64,000 bases of DNA, from NCBI RefSeq assembly GCF_032334255.1, contig NZ_JAUHMF010000010.1:1-64000 (forward strand), read 5' to 3'. The notes beneath the pieces were generated by a model. That model was not told the DNA's origin, made no database searches, and was given only the letters and a program-made list of their open reading frames with translations. This DNA is from Thermanaerothrix solaris. GTDB lineage: Bacteria > Chloroflexota > Anaerolineae > Anaerolineales > Anaerolineaceae. Numbering within the stretch: the stretch's first letter is position 1; every line of letters begins with the position of its first letter. The position numbers and the translations under genes are program-made. Shown here piece by piece: positions 39,887 through 48,179 of the stretch.

Positions 39887-40240
39887 TCACCAATCGCGAG
39901 GATCTAAAGCCATGGTAAGATCGTCGTCGCCGGCCTCGCCCATGCGGGTAAGGTTCACCCAGCCCCCAACCCGTTGTGCCATCCAGACGGCAACGGGGTG
40001 GGTATGGGCATCTGGACCATAGCAAACGGCGCGCTGGACGATCTTGACAACCCCACCCTCCCCCATTGGGATACGGTAAGGAACGAGACGATCCGGGCGG
40101 TCGAGATAAACCACAAGGGTTCCATCGGCATCTACTGTGGGGGGCGCGTCAGTGATCACGCCGCCAGAGTGATCTGGGCGTGACCAGGGGGGATTTGCCT
40201 TGAGATAGGCAGCACCCAGTAATTCTTCTTCATCCTTCAT
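39887..40240 (-). CDS. 117-aa unknown (island gene)
   Basis: GGAGG seven bases upstream of ATG. MKDEEELLGAAYLKANPPWSRPDHSGG..., acidic (DDDLTMALDPRDW). No family recognised. Confidence 0.5.
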   Translation of the reverse strand: MKDEEELLGAAYLKANPPWSRPDHSGGVITDAPPTVDADGTLVVYLDRPDRLVPYRIPMGEGGVVKIVQRAVCYGPDAHTHPVAVWMAQRVGGWVNLTRMGEAGDDDLTMALDPRDW

Positions 40241-40485
40241 GGTTGTTCCTCCGACGACATGATTTCGCGGTAGGTCGTGCAATCGAAGGTTTGCGTGCGT
40301 GCCAGGGTTACGAACAATCGTCCGATATGGCCAATGCGCTCGACCGCGATTGCCTCTGCCTGGGCAACGGGGTAACGTTGGAGCATAGAGACGAGGAAAG
40401 GATACCAGGCGCGATAGAGCACAGCGGCGCTTGGATTGTGCAGTTCTTCCACCAAGAAGCGGGCTCCGTTATCGGCGTTGTTCAT
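40237..40485 (-). CDS. 82-aa unknown (island gene)
   Basis: Helical soluble protein (MNNADNGARFLVEELHNPSAAVLYRAWYPFLVSML); TGATG overlap with the upstream gene. Confidence 0.5.
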   Translation of the reverse strand: MNNADNGARFLVEELHNPSAAVLYRAWYPFLVSMLQRYPVAQAEAIAVERIGHIGRLFVTLARTQTFDCTTYREIMSSEEQP

Positions 40486-40823
40486 CAATTGTAAAACTCC
40501 AGATCTTTGATATCCACGATAATTTCGACGATCTCGCCGTCGAAGTTTGTTGCACGAATGCGCGCGACAGTTGCCGGCGGCGTTGGGGTAGAAAAGTCTT
40601 CGGCAACCTCGGCCTGGTTGTAGATTTCGAGGACCTCAACATCCTGCGGGGCCGGGACGGCATGTCGTCTCAGGATGGAGCGCGTTTTTTCGTCCCATGA
40701 TCTGGACCGAAGTTCCTCGATGAGACGCCGACCCTCGGGAGTTTTGGCGCTGGCCATGAGGGCATTCCAATCCTCAAGGCCGGAGCCGTAGGGGATCTGT
40801 GGGAAAAGCAGTTGCGCCCTCAT
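40485..40823 (-). CDS. 112-aa unknown (island gene)
   Basis: MRAQLLFPQIPYGSGLEDWNALMASAKTPEG..., with a beta-rich acidic C-terminal half (VARIRATNFDGEIVEIIVDIKDLEFYN). No family recognised. Confidence 0.5.
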   Translation of the reverse strand: MRAQLLFPQIPYGSGLEDWNALMASAKTPEGRRLIEELRSRSWDEKTRSILRRHAVPAPQDVEVLEIYNQAEVAEDFSTPTPPATVARIRATNFDGEIVEIIVDIKDLEFYN

Positions 40824-40826
40824 GGA

Positions 40827-41057
40827 TCACTCGGCGGACGTGATGAGATTTTCGAGGACCTTGCGCTTGAAGTCATCGTAGTTCTCAGCGTCGCGCTCGG
40901 CGAAGCGCAGGGCGACCAAGAGGCGGAAGTCCTGATCGGAGACGGCTCCGTCGGGCAGATCGATAACGCCAAACGGATCGTTGCAAAAGGCGTTGTAGAG
41001 TGGGGCTAAGTGTGACAAACCGTTATCGTTCAGGTAGCGGACCGGAAAATCGGACAT
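40827..41057 (-). CDS. 76-aa unknown acidic (island gene)
   Basis: AAAGGAG upstream. MSDFPVRYLNDNGLSHLAPLYNAFCNDPFGVIDLPDG..., strongly acidic, a common property of DNA-mimic inhibitors; nothing more specific. Confidence 0.5.
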   Translation of the reverse strand: MSDFPVRYLNDNGLSHLAPLYNAFCNDPFGVIDLPDGAVSDQDFRLLVALRFAERDAENYDDFKRKVLENLITSAE

Positions 41058-41117
41058 AGTGCATGATCTCCTTTCATATCCAGCAGATTTGCGATTGAGA
41101 TTTTGAAAACAACGACA

Positions 41118-41447
41118 CTAACTCAGGAACGTTTCCTCGTCAATTTCCAACTCAATAATGTTTATATACATTCTTTCGCTGCGAAGGACCTGAATTTCCA
41201 AGGTGTTCTCGTAGTGTATAATCAGCCTCACAGTTTCAGCGGCCACCAGGCCATCCTCCACATCGATGAGTTCAAAGACCGGATCAATACGTTTTCTTTT
41301 GAAGTACCCAAACACCTGTGCCACGACAGGTACATCGTGCTCAATGCTTACCTGTATCGCTTTCTGGATCTCGCGGACATTGTAGGGTGTCAGAGGAATG
41401 ATTAAGGTATATGACTTTGGATACACATTGGTAATAATTGCCTTCAT
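41118..41447 (-). CDS. 109-aa unknown (island gene)
   Basis: Beta-rich start (MKAIITNVYPKSYTLIIPLTPYNVREIQKAIQVSIEHDVPVVAQVFGYFKRKRID). No family recognised. Confidence 0.5.
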   Translation of the reverse strand: MKAIITNVYPKSYTLIIPLTPYNVREIQKAIQVSIEHDVPVVAQVFGYFKRKRIDPVFELIDVEDGLVAAETVRLIIHYENTLEIQVLRSERMYINIIELEIDEETFLS

Positions 41448-41496
41448 CGGGGATCTACGGCGGAAGCCGCCCCTTTCCACAAACCTGTGTAGTAGT

Positions 41497-41856
41497 TTAC
41501 AAGGTATTCAAGACGTTCTGGGCGAAATCCTGTGACCAAAGCATTTCCCAGACGGCGGTTAGGACTTGGTAGTCGTTTTGGGCCACAAGGTTGGTCAAGG
41601 CATCGATAAGTGTTGGCGTTTCAGGATGCCCGTAGATTCCAATACGTTGCAAGTCCCAACCGAGGCCGACTTTGAACTCGAAGGGGTTCACGGGGCGTCC
41701 CTGGAGCCATGCGTTCTCGGCCTGTTTCCAGCGGAAAAAGAGGGGTTGAAAAGCGTTGACCCGGTCGTGGGTATCTGTATAGTGCGGGGTCATACGGATC
41801 AATATGGCAGTGATTTGATAGACGTGGTCGAGGACATTAGAGGACATCTCTTGCAT
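41497..41856 (-). CDS. 119-aa unknown (island gene)
   Basis: Starts MQEMSSNVLDHVYQITAILIRM; an ATG three codons later is also possible. Helical, Trp-rich. No family recognised. Confidence 0.45.
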   Translation of the reverse strand: MQEMSSNVLDHVYQITAILIRMTPHYTDTHDRVNAFQPLFFRWKQAENAWLQGRPVNPFEFKVGLGWDLQRIGIYGHPETPTLIDALTNLVAQNDYQVLTAVWEMLWSQDFAQNVLNTL

Positions 41857-41905
41857 CTCTCTTTCTTGTGACAATAGGCAAAGGTTTACGCCACACCCAC
41901 AGACA

Positions 41906-42244
41906 TCAATACCAAGCCTCGAGGTGACAACCCGCCTTGCCGTAGGCGGTGAACATACGGCGCAGATCCTCAAACTCTTCTGGGGTAATATCATACTCCT
42001 CCAAGAACGACGGATCGTAGTTCATGCTGTTGAGACGCTCGGCGATTTGGCGCACCTCCGAATTGCTCAGGTCATTGTGCAGATCGAACCCAAGCACAGA
42101 CACAAAGAAATCATTGTAGTAGCCGCCGCGAAACGAGCCGTTGCCGTGCTCGCTGAACAAACCGCCCACCAAATTGAGTTCCGGGTTGAATTCCAGATAC
42201 GTCTTTTCGCCGTTCCGGTTGTACCAAATGTTATCGAGTCCCAT
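41906..42244 (-). CDS. 112-aa unknown (island gene)
   Basis: AGGAGG six bases upstream. MGLDNIWYNRNGEKTYLEFNPELNLVGGLFSEHGNGSFRGGYYNDFF: a Gly/Asn-rich beta N-terminus with an acidic helical C-terminus. Its upstream neighbour is the isolated IS-like hairpin, then csx16. Confidence 0.55.
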   Translation of the reverse strand: MGLDNIWYNRNGEKTYLEFNPELNLVGGLFSEHGNGSFRGGYYNDFFVSVLGFDLHNDLSNSEVRQIAERLNSMNYDPSFLEEYDITPEEFEDLRRMFTAYGKAGCHLEAWY

Positions 42245-42263
42245 AGCGAACCTCCTGGTTGCC

Positions 42264-42301
42264 GGGTTTCCCCTATCACCTAAAGGCGATAGAGGAAACC
42301 C
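42264..42301. repeat. Long hairpin resembling IS200/IS605 left end
   Basis: GGGTTTCCCCTATC...TAAA...GATAGAGGAAACCC, near-perfect 17-bp stem. Its sequence layout (GGGTTTCCyCT ... CCTAAAGG ... ACCC) matches the left-end hairpin of IS element 1 (16185-16225). No transposase gene is nearby; possibly a palindrome-associated non-autonomous element or a transcript-processing hairpin. Confidence 0.55.
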
Positions 42302-42320
42302 GTATGTTTTAATGGTTGAT

Positions 42321-42608
42321 CTACCAATCCTGGACGCGCTGGATTTTATATTCCACGAGCATCGCCCCGGCGTTTTCCATATCCTGGAGGGTATATTCCT
42401 GACCTCGTGGTGCCTTACCGACGGGGTACTCGATGGCGATATAGCGGGCGGTAAGGGCAGCAAGGTTAGCGGGGAGGTTGCCGGCGACCTCGTTATCGCG
42501 CACCAGGTCCTCGGAAGCCTCCTTGTAAACGGGGGCGTCGGTGAATTCGGGCAGGCGTTTGCGGATGAATTCTGCGGCGGCGTCATGACGGGTAACGATG
42601 AGTTTCAT
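42321..42608 (-). CDS. csx16: Csx16-like CRISPR ring nuclease
   Basis: 95 aa. KLIVTRHDAAAEFIRKR (start strand and R-H), GNLPANLAALTARYIAIEYPV, RGQEYTLQDMENAGAMLVEY match the Csx16 pattern (FVSRHxGAxEW ... GxLPxxLAAxV ... RGxELxxxxM). Csx16 proteins associate with type III CRISPR and degrade cyclic oligoadenylate. No cas gene or array is in the window, so on this element it may act against host type III immunity. AAGGAGG precedes the ATG. Confidence 0.75.
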   Translation of the reverse strand: MKLIVTRHDAAAEFIRKRLPEFTDAPVYKEASEDLVRDNEVAGNLPANLAALTARYIAIEYPVGKAPRGQEYTLQDMENAGAMLVEYKIQRVQDW

Positions 42609-42698
42609 AAGATGGTCCTCCTTCACGAGTAGATAGTGGATACGTCTAATAGGTTAATCTTCACATCGGGATCTGTCATGCGGGAAAACCCGTAATTT

Positions 42699-45173
42699 TC
42701 ACTCCCAGAGGTAGAGTTCACTGGTATCGATAGGAGTTGATATAGATGAGGTGCTTTGCTGGATGGCGGCGAAAGCCTGGCTGAGAAGGGAACGCATATT
42801 AGGAGGCACGACCTGGGACAAGGATGCGGTAACGCGTTCCTGCCAGCCGTCTGGGGAATAATAGTCATTGGGGTGAGCGGCGATAACATCGCGGATGAGT
42901 TGGCGGACGCGCTGGTGGTTGACGGGGACGAGGGGGTCAACGCGGATGACGGTAGGGGGCTGCCAGCGGCCGCCGATGCGGGCGCGCAGCCAAGCGTGGA
43001 GGGAAGGGAGGTCCGGGGTGACGTCGCCGTAGCGCATTTCGGAGGAAAGGGTTTGGCGGATGAGGTTAGCATCCTCGGGGTCTGGGGAGAAGAAGACCTG
43101 GGTGCTTGTATTGGCTAGAAGGGACTGGACGACGGGGAGCATGGTTTCGATGGAGCGCATCATGGAGAGGGACTGAGCCAGGACGAACGTGCGTGCGCCG
43201 AACTTAGCGCCCTCGGAGAGCATAGATTCGAGGCGCATGCCGACGCCGATTTCCTGGGCCTCGTCGACGATGAACCAGAAAGGGATAGGCTGGGTCAGGG
43301 TTTGCTGGCGGTAGGCGGCCTCGAAGACGTTATAGACCACGCTGGCGACCAAGCGTGCCGATTCGCGGCCCATGATGCCGGTAGGCAAGCGCAAGATGAT
43401 CCAGGCGCGTTCCTGGATCCAGCGTTCGATAGGGGCAAAAGCGTCCTGGTGCATTGAGGCGAAGAGCCAGGGGGAAAGTTCGAGGGCCATAACCTTTGAG
43501 ATGACGGGAGAGACAACCTCGGTGACCCAGGACTGCTGGGCGGCATTCATACTCTCGCCGGTTGTTTGGCCGAGGAGGGCGTCGAGGGCCATGGTACCGA
43601 GGCGTTCGGCCGGAGGGAGGTACTGCATAGCGGTTTCGTGACGCCAGCGGGGATTGAAGGCGAGGAAGACGGTATGGAGCAGGCCCATGCGCGCGCTGGG
43701 GTTATGGAGGTTCCAGGCGTGGGCGAGGCGGAAGAGGCCGAGGAGGGTAGCCTGCATACGAGGGCCCCAGTAGTCCTCCCAGATACGGCGGCCGATTTGG
43801 ATAATGGCGTTACCGGCCCAGGCGTAATCGGGGACGGCGAGGAGGTTAAGGGGGATGAGTTCAGGTTCGTCGGGGGTGATGATGCGGAGGCGCTGGACGG
43901 CGTAGGCGCGTTGGGGTTCGGGGAGTTCGTCGAGAGCCTGGAGAAAGGCGTCGGCCAAGCCGAGGTGGGGATCGACGAGAAAGATACCGGGGGCATTCTC
44001 GCCGCGGGTGACGAGGTTGCGGAGCATTTGGTAGACGAGGGAGGATTTTCCGGTGCGGGAGCCGCCGATGATGAGGCCGTGGCCGTCGGGGTCGATCCCG
44101 ATGGGGGCCTGGTTTTGGGCGCTGTAGCCGACCTTGAAGGGGGCGTTAAGGAGAGCGGGAGAAGCGGGGGGAAAGGGCACGTCCTGGCGGGTATCGGGGG
44201 CCCAGAGGGCGGTTCCCTCACTGCTTTCCGGGGGTGAGATCAAGGCGGCGAGGTCAGAGGCGGGGAGGGGAAACTGGTAGCGGCGCACTTGAGGCCAGAG
44301 GGTACCGGAGAAAGGCTTCCAGGCCGCGTTACCGCTCAAGGGGTTGAAGTTATGGGAAGCGGCGTAGAGGATGATGGCGGTGGCGAAGAGGGGTTCGCGG
44401 GTGCGTTGAAGGAGGAGTTCGCGGGGGATGGAGCGATAGCGCATCCATTGAGAGGCGTTGACGCCGGCGATGACGGTCAGGATACCGCCGGCCATGGTAC
44501 CCAAGACGGCCGCGGGGTATGGCCACCAACCGGCGAGGGCGCCGCCGGCGAGGGTACCGGCGGTGAGGGTGCCGGTGATGGCCATGATCTGGTTGAGGCG
44601 GAGGCGGAGGTTCCAGAGGTTGGGGTGGTCGTCATCGACGCCGCCGGAGGAGCCGTAGGCATAGGCAGCGAGGGCGCGGAGTTCGGACTGAAGGCGGTGA
44701 TGGCGATCCAGGAGCCAAATTTGGAGGACGGCGGGCTGGTGGGTACGTCGGGCGATATCGAGGAGGTAGCCGGCGAGGGCGAGCATGACATCGCCCTCGC
44801 CGGTTCCGATAGACGGAAAGAGATCGGAGGGGACGAGAGCAAAGCCGCCGCTTTGGAGTGGCGGATGGGTGCCGAGAGCCTCCCAGCGGGCCTGTTGGTG
44901 GACCAAAGATGCCCAGGTACCGGTTGCGGCCTCGCCCTGGCCTGGGGGGGCGTAGAAACGGAGGCGGAAGCCGTGTGTAGCGTCGGCGGAGAGTTCGAAG
45001 ACGACGGGGAGGGTCAGATGGCCGAGCCAATCGGCGACCTGGGTGCGGATGCGCTCCACGGGGATGGAAGGAAGGCGCATTTCCCACATATGCCAGAGGC
45101 CGTTGCAGTAAGGGCAGTTCGGGAAGGTCTCGTCGTAGGTGGATCCGCAGGTAAGGCAGAGGTTGGGGGTCAT
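42699..45173 (-). CDS. VirD4/TraG-like coupling ATPase with zinc ribbon
   Basis: 824 aa. ATG chosen at 45173 (ATGA overlap with the NERD-SH3 gene). N-terminal zinc ribbon (CLTC...CPYC, residues 6-23), a cytoplasmic domain, two TM helices (about 195-245), then a HerA/VirD4 ATPase with Walker A GGSRTGKSS (~370) and Walker B FWFIVDEAQEIG (~638). Couples DNA substrate to the T4SS. The zinc ribbon and late TM pair are not usual for VirD4. Confidence 0.8.
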   Translation of the reverse strand: MTPNLCLTCGSTYDETFPNCPYCNGLWHMWEMRLPSIPVERIRTQVADWLGHLTLPVVFELSADATHGFRLRFYAPPGQGEAATGTWASLVHQQARWEALGTHPPLQSGGFALVPSDLFPSIGTGEGDVMLALAGYLLDIARRTHQPAVLQIWLLDRHHRLQSELRALAAYAYGSSGGVDDDHPNLWNLRLRLNQIMAITGTLTAGTLAGGALAGWWPYPAAVLGTMAGGILTVIAGVNASQWMRYRSIPRELLLQRTREPLFATAIILYAASHNFNPLSGNAAWKPFSGTLWPQVRRYQFPLPASDLAALISPPESSEGTALWAPDTRQDVPFPPASPALLNAPFKVGYSAQNQAPIGIDPDGHGLIIGGSRTGKSSLVYQMLRNLVTRGENAPGIFLVDPHLGLADAFLQALDELPEPQRAYAVQRLRIITPDEPELIPLNLLAVPDYAWAGNAIIQIGRRIWEDYWGPRMQATLLGLFRLAHAWNLHNPSARMGLLHTVFLAFNPRWRHETAMQYLPPAERLGTMALDALLGQTTGESMNAAQQSWVTEVVSPVISKVMALELSPWLFASMHQDAFAPIERWIQERAWIILRLPTGIMGRESARLVASVVYNVFEAAYRQQTLTQPIPFWFIVDEAQEIGVGMRLESMLSEGAKFGARTFVLAQSLSMMRSIETMLPVVQSLLANTSTQVFFSPDPEDANLIRQTLSSEMRYGDVTPDLPSLHAWLRARIGGRWQPPTVIRVDPLVPVNHQRVRQLIRDVIAAHPNDYYSPDGWQERVTASLSQVVPPNMRSLLSQAFAAIQQSTSSISTPIDTSELYLWE

Positions 45174-46132
45174 CGTTGGTTCACCACAGGCAGTTTTTGA
45201 GGTTGGAGTCCGGTGAGGAGATTCGTTGCGACCCATGCACCGGTGTAGCGTCCGCGGGCGATGCGGGCCCAGGTGCGGTCAGGGGAGACGCCGTCGATGC
45301 GGAAGCAGGTATTTTTGCTCACGGTGGCCACCACCCCACCGCCGGGGGTGGAGCGGATGTTGAGGCGATCGACGCTGGCGCAGCCTGAAGGCAGGTAGAT
45401 GCCGCTGGTCCAGATGCCGAAGCCGAGAAAGGTCAGGATCAAAGCCGCGACCGCCAGGGCGAACCGAGGGGTCAAACGCTTGTTCGCCACCTGTGGTTTC
45501 GAGGCAACCTGAAGGGCATTGATGCGCTGAGTAGGCTGAAGTTTCCAGTCCCGGGTTAGGACTTGAAGGTGTGCGGGGGAATACGTTAGAGCGGTGCTTT
45601 CGGCGGTGTGGGTGTCGTGGATTTTGATGCGTTCGACCAACTCATCGAGTCCGAGGGTAATCCAGACATGGCGGTGATGCTGTTTGAGCCAGGTGGAGAC
45701 GCGGAAAGCGGCCAAGGTGCTTCGGGTATCCGGGCTGGGGTTAGGGACGAGGACATAAGCGTACACCCTGCCGTTGAAGGTCATTTTGCGGCTTTTGAAG
45801 AGTTTGAACAGGCGGGTTCGGACGTGGTTGGCGGTGTTCTCCGCCTGCTGGACAGGGGTTTCGGGTTGCTCGCGGTACAGATTGACGATCTCCTCGCCGT
45901 CCAGCCACCAGCGTCCGTCCGGATCGATGTGGATATTGCCGATCTTATCCTTGATCTCGATGACATGAACGGCGTGGGGGGTAATAATAACGAGGTCCGG
46001 GCGTCGTCCGATGTCCACATTGAGGCAGATGGCCAGGGCGTCGTCCTGGAGCCGCTGAGCCAGATCTCGCACCAGTGTAGCGCTGAGGTCTTCGACGATG
46101 GTAGTATCCTGACGGATCAGAATCTGGACCAA
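45170..46132 (-). CDS. NERD-TM-SH3 protein in T4SS operon
   Basis: 320 aa with a TTG start (AGGAGG six bases before). NERD domain (RRPDLVIITPHAVHVIEIKDKIG, residues ~43-65: D...E-x-K), TM at ~225-245, and a C-terminal SH3-like domain (VDRLNIRSTPGGGVVATVSKNTCFRID ... GAWVATNLL). A cytoplasmic nuclease-like domain tethered to an exterior wall-binding domain. Overlaps the genes on both sides. Confidence 0.75.
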   Translation of the reverse strand: MVQILIRQDTTIVEDLSATLVRDLAQRLQDDALAICLNVDIGRRPDLVIITPHAVHVIEIKDKIGNIHIDPDGRWWLDGEEIVNLYREQPETPVQQAENTANHVRTRLFKLFKSRKMTFNGRVYAYVLVPNPSPDTRSTLAAFRVSTWLKQHHRHVWITLGLDELVERIKIHDTHTAESTALTYSPAHLQVLTRDWKLQPTQRINALQVASKPQVANKRLTPRFALAVAALILTFLGFGIWTSGIYLPSGCASVDRLNIRSTPGGGVVATVSKNTCFRIDGVSPDRTWARIARGRYTGAWVATNLLTGLQPQKLPVVNQR

Positions 46133-46416
46133 GAGGGCCTCCTGGGGCGGGGTTTGATGGTAGGGAGGAGTGTGCGGAGCAAGTTGTAACTGGTCTGGGA
46201 ACGGGGGTAATAGCGTCCTTTGACTTCCAGGGAACTCAGGTTATCGACATACACAATTTGTTCCACGAGGTCATTGAAGACGGGTTCATCCAGTGCCCAA
46301 TCCTCGGGGCCGACGCCGATATAGGCGTCGGTTATCAGATCGCGGATCCAGAGGATAGGCCAATCGTTGACCACTTCGACGTAGAAATCGGTTTCCGACC
46401 AGACGGGGGAAGGCAT
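46117..46416 (-). CDS. 99-aa unknown
   Basis: MPSPVWSETDFYVEVVNDWPILWIRDLITDAYIGVG...; basic C-terminal tail (IKPRPRRPSWSRF). Between VirB4 (set 2) and the NERD-SH3 gene, which it overlaps by 16 bases. Function unknown. Confidence 0.5.
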   Translation of the reverse strand: MPSPVWSETDFYVEVVNDWPILWIRDLITDAYIGVGPEDWALDEPVFNDLVEQIVYVDNLSSLEVKGRYYPRSQTSYNLLRTLLPTIKPRPRRPSWSRF

Positions 46417-46430
46417 AAGAACACCTCGGT

Positions 46431-48179
46431 TTAGCGGTTTTTGTAGTAGTTCCAGACCCGGAGCCAAGCGTCCGGGACGATGACACGGACGGGGAAGAGG
46501 GCGGAGCGGCGTCCGGCGGGTGAAGCGAGGAAGACGCGTGGAGGGAGGGCGGTGATGCTTTCGGCGCGGCTTTTAGCCTCGCTTTCGGGGATGCCGATGC
46601 TGCGCAGGAAGCCGTATGCCTCGTCCAAGCCAAGGCGTCCGACGAAGGTGGTCGAGGCCAGGCTGAGGGAGGAAGGGTTAGCGGAGAGGTCGCCGGGCAA
46701 GTGGGTGACCAGGGTGACGCCGATGCCGCGTTTGCGGGCGCGGCGTCCGAGTTCGTCGAGCATATCGCTGAAGACGCCGCGGCGGCCCATAAGTCGCCAG
46801 CCCTCGTCGATGAAGACATCGAAGGGTTGGGAGCCGTGGGTGACGGCATGGTAGATGAACCAGGCGAGCATGAAATAGACGACGTTGCGGTTTTCCTCGC
46901 GCAGGGTGGAGAGGTCGAAATTGATCCAGCGGGGGTGGTCGAGGGTATTGAGGAGGGAGAGGGAGATCAAGGCCTTAGGGCGGTCGAAGAGGCCGTCGAG
47001 GATGCCGCCGGCGGCGTAGATGCGGAGGGTGCTGACGAGGGAGATGGCATTGGGGTCGGCGGAAGTTGCCAGTGCCTCGCGCAGGTCGGCCAGGGACATT
47101 TTACCCGGGCGGTGCTGCCAGCGTTTTTGGACGGCGTCGTGGAGGACGGCGATTTCCTCGGGGACGAGGGGGGAGCGGAGGGCGCCGAGGACGAACTGGG
47201 CGGCCATGAGCATATCGGCGGGGGTTTGTGCTTCCAGGGGATGGAGCAAGCAGGTATCGGGGTCATCGGGGATGCGCATGGGGAGGTTGATGCCGCCGAG
47301 GTGTTGGCAGAGGCGGCTGTTTTCGCCCTCGGGGTCGAGGGTGATGACGGTGCGGCCCTGGAGGAGGCGTTGGGTGAGGATGAGGCGCATGAGGGTCGTT
47401 TTACCGGAGCCCATTTCACCCAGGATGAGGGTAGTAGCGTGTGGGGGTTGTTCGGCGGTAGGGTCGAGGCCGTAGAGGAAGGAATAGTAGACATCGCGTC
47501 CGTCATGCTCGTGCATACCGATCCAGACGGCGTCGCCGGGGACGGGGATATTGCGGGATGGGAGGGGCATGAGCGGGATGACATCCTCGATCATCAGGGT
47601 GGTGCGGTCGAAGGGTGGGATGAGGTTACCGCCGGGCTGGAGATGGAGCAGAGCTTGTTCGGGGATATAGTAGAAGGTTTGAGGGATGAGGCCGCGGGCG
47701 CGCAGGGTTGCGGCGACGATACGGCGGGCCTCCTGACCGCGGTCGAGGAGGTCTTTTGGGGCGAAGTAAGCGGCGGCGGCGAAGGTGTCGTAGGCCGGAT
47801 CGCCCATGGCCAGGCGGGACTCGGCGGCGTCGAGGGAATGATCGACCGCCTGTTCGGCCATAGAGGGTCGGCGTCCGGTTTTTTCGGCCAGAGCCATGAG
47901 GACGCCTTCCATGAAGGTGCGGCGGGCGCGCAGGGCATGTCCGGCGGTATCGGGTTGGAGGCGGCGCAGGGTGAGGGAATAGAACATCGGGATGCCGGGG
48001 GCAATGAAGTCGGCGGAGCGCAAGCCGTTCCAGCCCTTATGGATCAATCCGGTTGAACGGAGGGTGAGTGGGAAGAGGCCGCCTTCGGGGAAGAGGAGAT
48101 AGTCCTCGCTGAGGCTGAAGGCATCGGGGGCGGTTTGGGCGTGGATTTGATCAAGGGGGACGACGGTTGTTGGGGGCAT
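46431..48179 (-). CDS. virB4: VirB4-type conjugation ATPase (set 2)
   Basis: 582 aa. Walker A GEMGSGKTT (~257), TLDPEGENSRL, Walker B FDVFIDEGWRLM (~456), VTHLPGDL. Shorter N-terminal part than set 1. AAGGAGG precedes the ATG. Sits downstream of M23 and upstream of NERD/VirD4-like genes. Confidence 0.9.
   Translation of the reverse strand: MPPTTVVPLDQIHAQTAPDAFSLSEDYLLFPEGGLFPLTLRSTGLIHKGWNGLRSADFIAPGIPMFYSLTLRRLQPDTAGHALRARRTFMEGVLMALAEKTGRRPSMAEQAVDHSLDAAESRLAMGDPAYDTFAAAAYFAPKDLLDRGQEARRIVAATLRARGLIPQTFYYIPEQALLHLQPGGNLIPPFDRTTLMIEDVIPLMPLPSRNIPVPGDAVWIGMHEHDGRDVYYSFLYGLDPTAEQPPHATTLILGEMGSGKTTLMRLILTQRLLQGRTVITLDPEGENSRLCQHLGGINLPMRIPDDPDTCLLHPLEAQTPADMLMAAQFVLGALRSPLVPEEIAVLHDAVQKRWQHRPGKMSLADLREALATSADPNAISLVSTLRIYAAGGILDGLFDRPKALISLSLLNTLDHPRWINFDLSTLREENRNVVYFMLAWFIYHAVTHGSQPFDVFIDEGWRLMGRRGVFSDMLDELGRRARKRGIGVTLVTHLPGDLSANPSSLSLASTTFVGRLGLDEAYGFLRSIGIPESEAKSRAESITALPPRVFLASPAGRRSALFPVRVIVPDAWLRVWNYYKNR

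Noticed and set aside
42623..42676. 17-18 codon frame MTDPDVKINLLDVSTIYS upstream of csx16.
   Set aside because: No ribosome binding site and too short to judge.
46701..48056. 451-codon open frame opposite the second VirB4.
   Set aside because: Composition (Gly/Glu/Val-rich without hydrophobic core pattern) and overlap with a clear ATPase mark it as a shadow.
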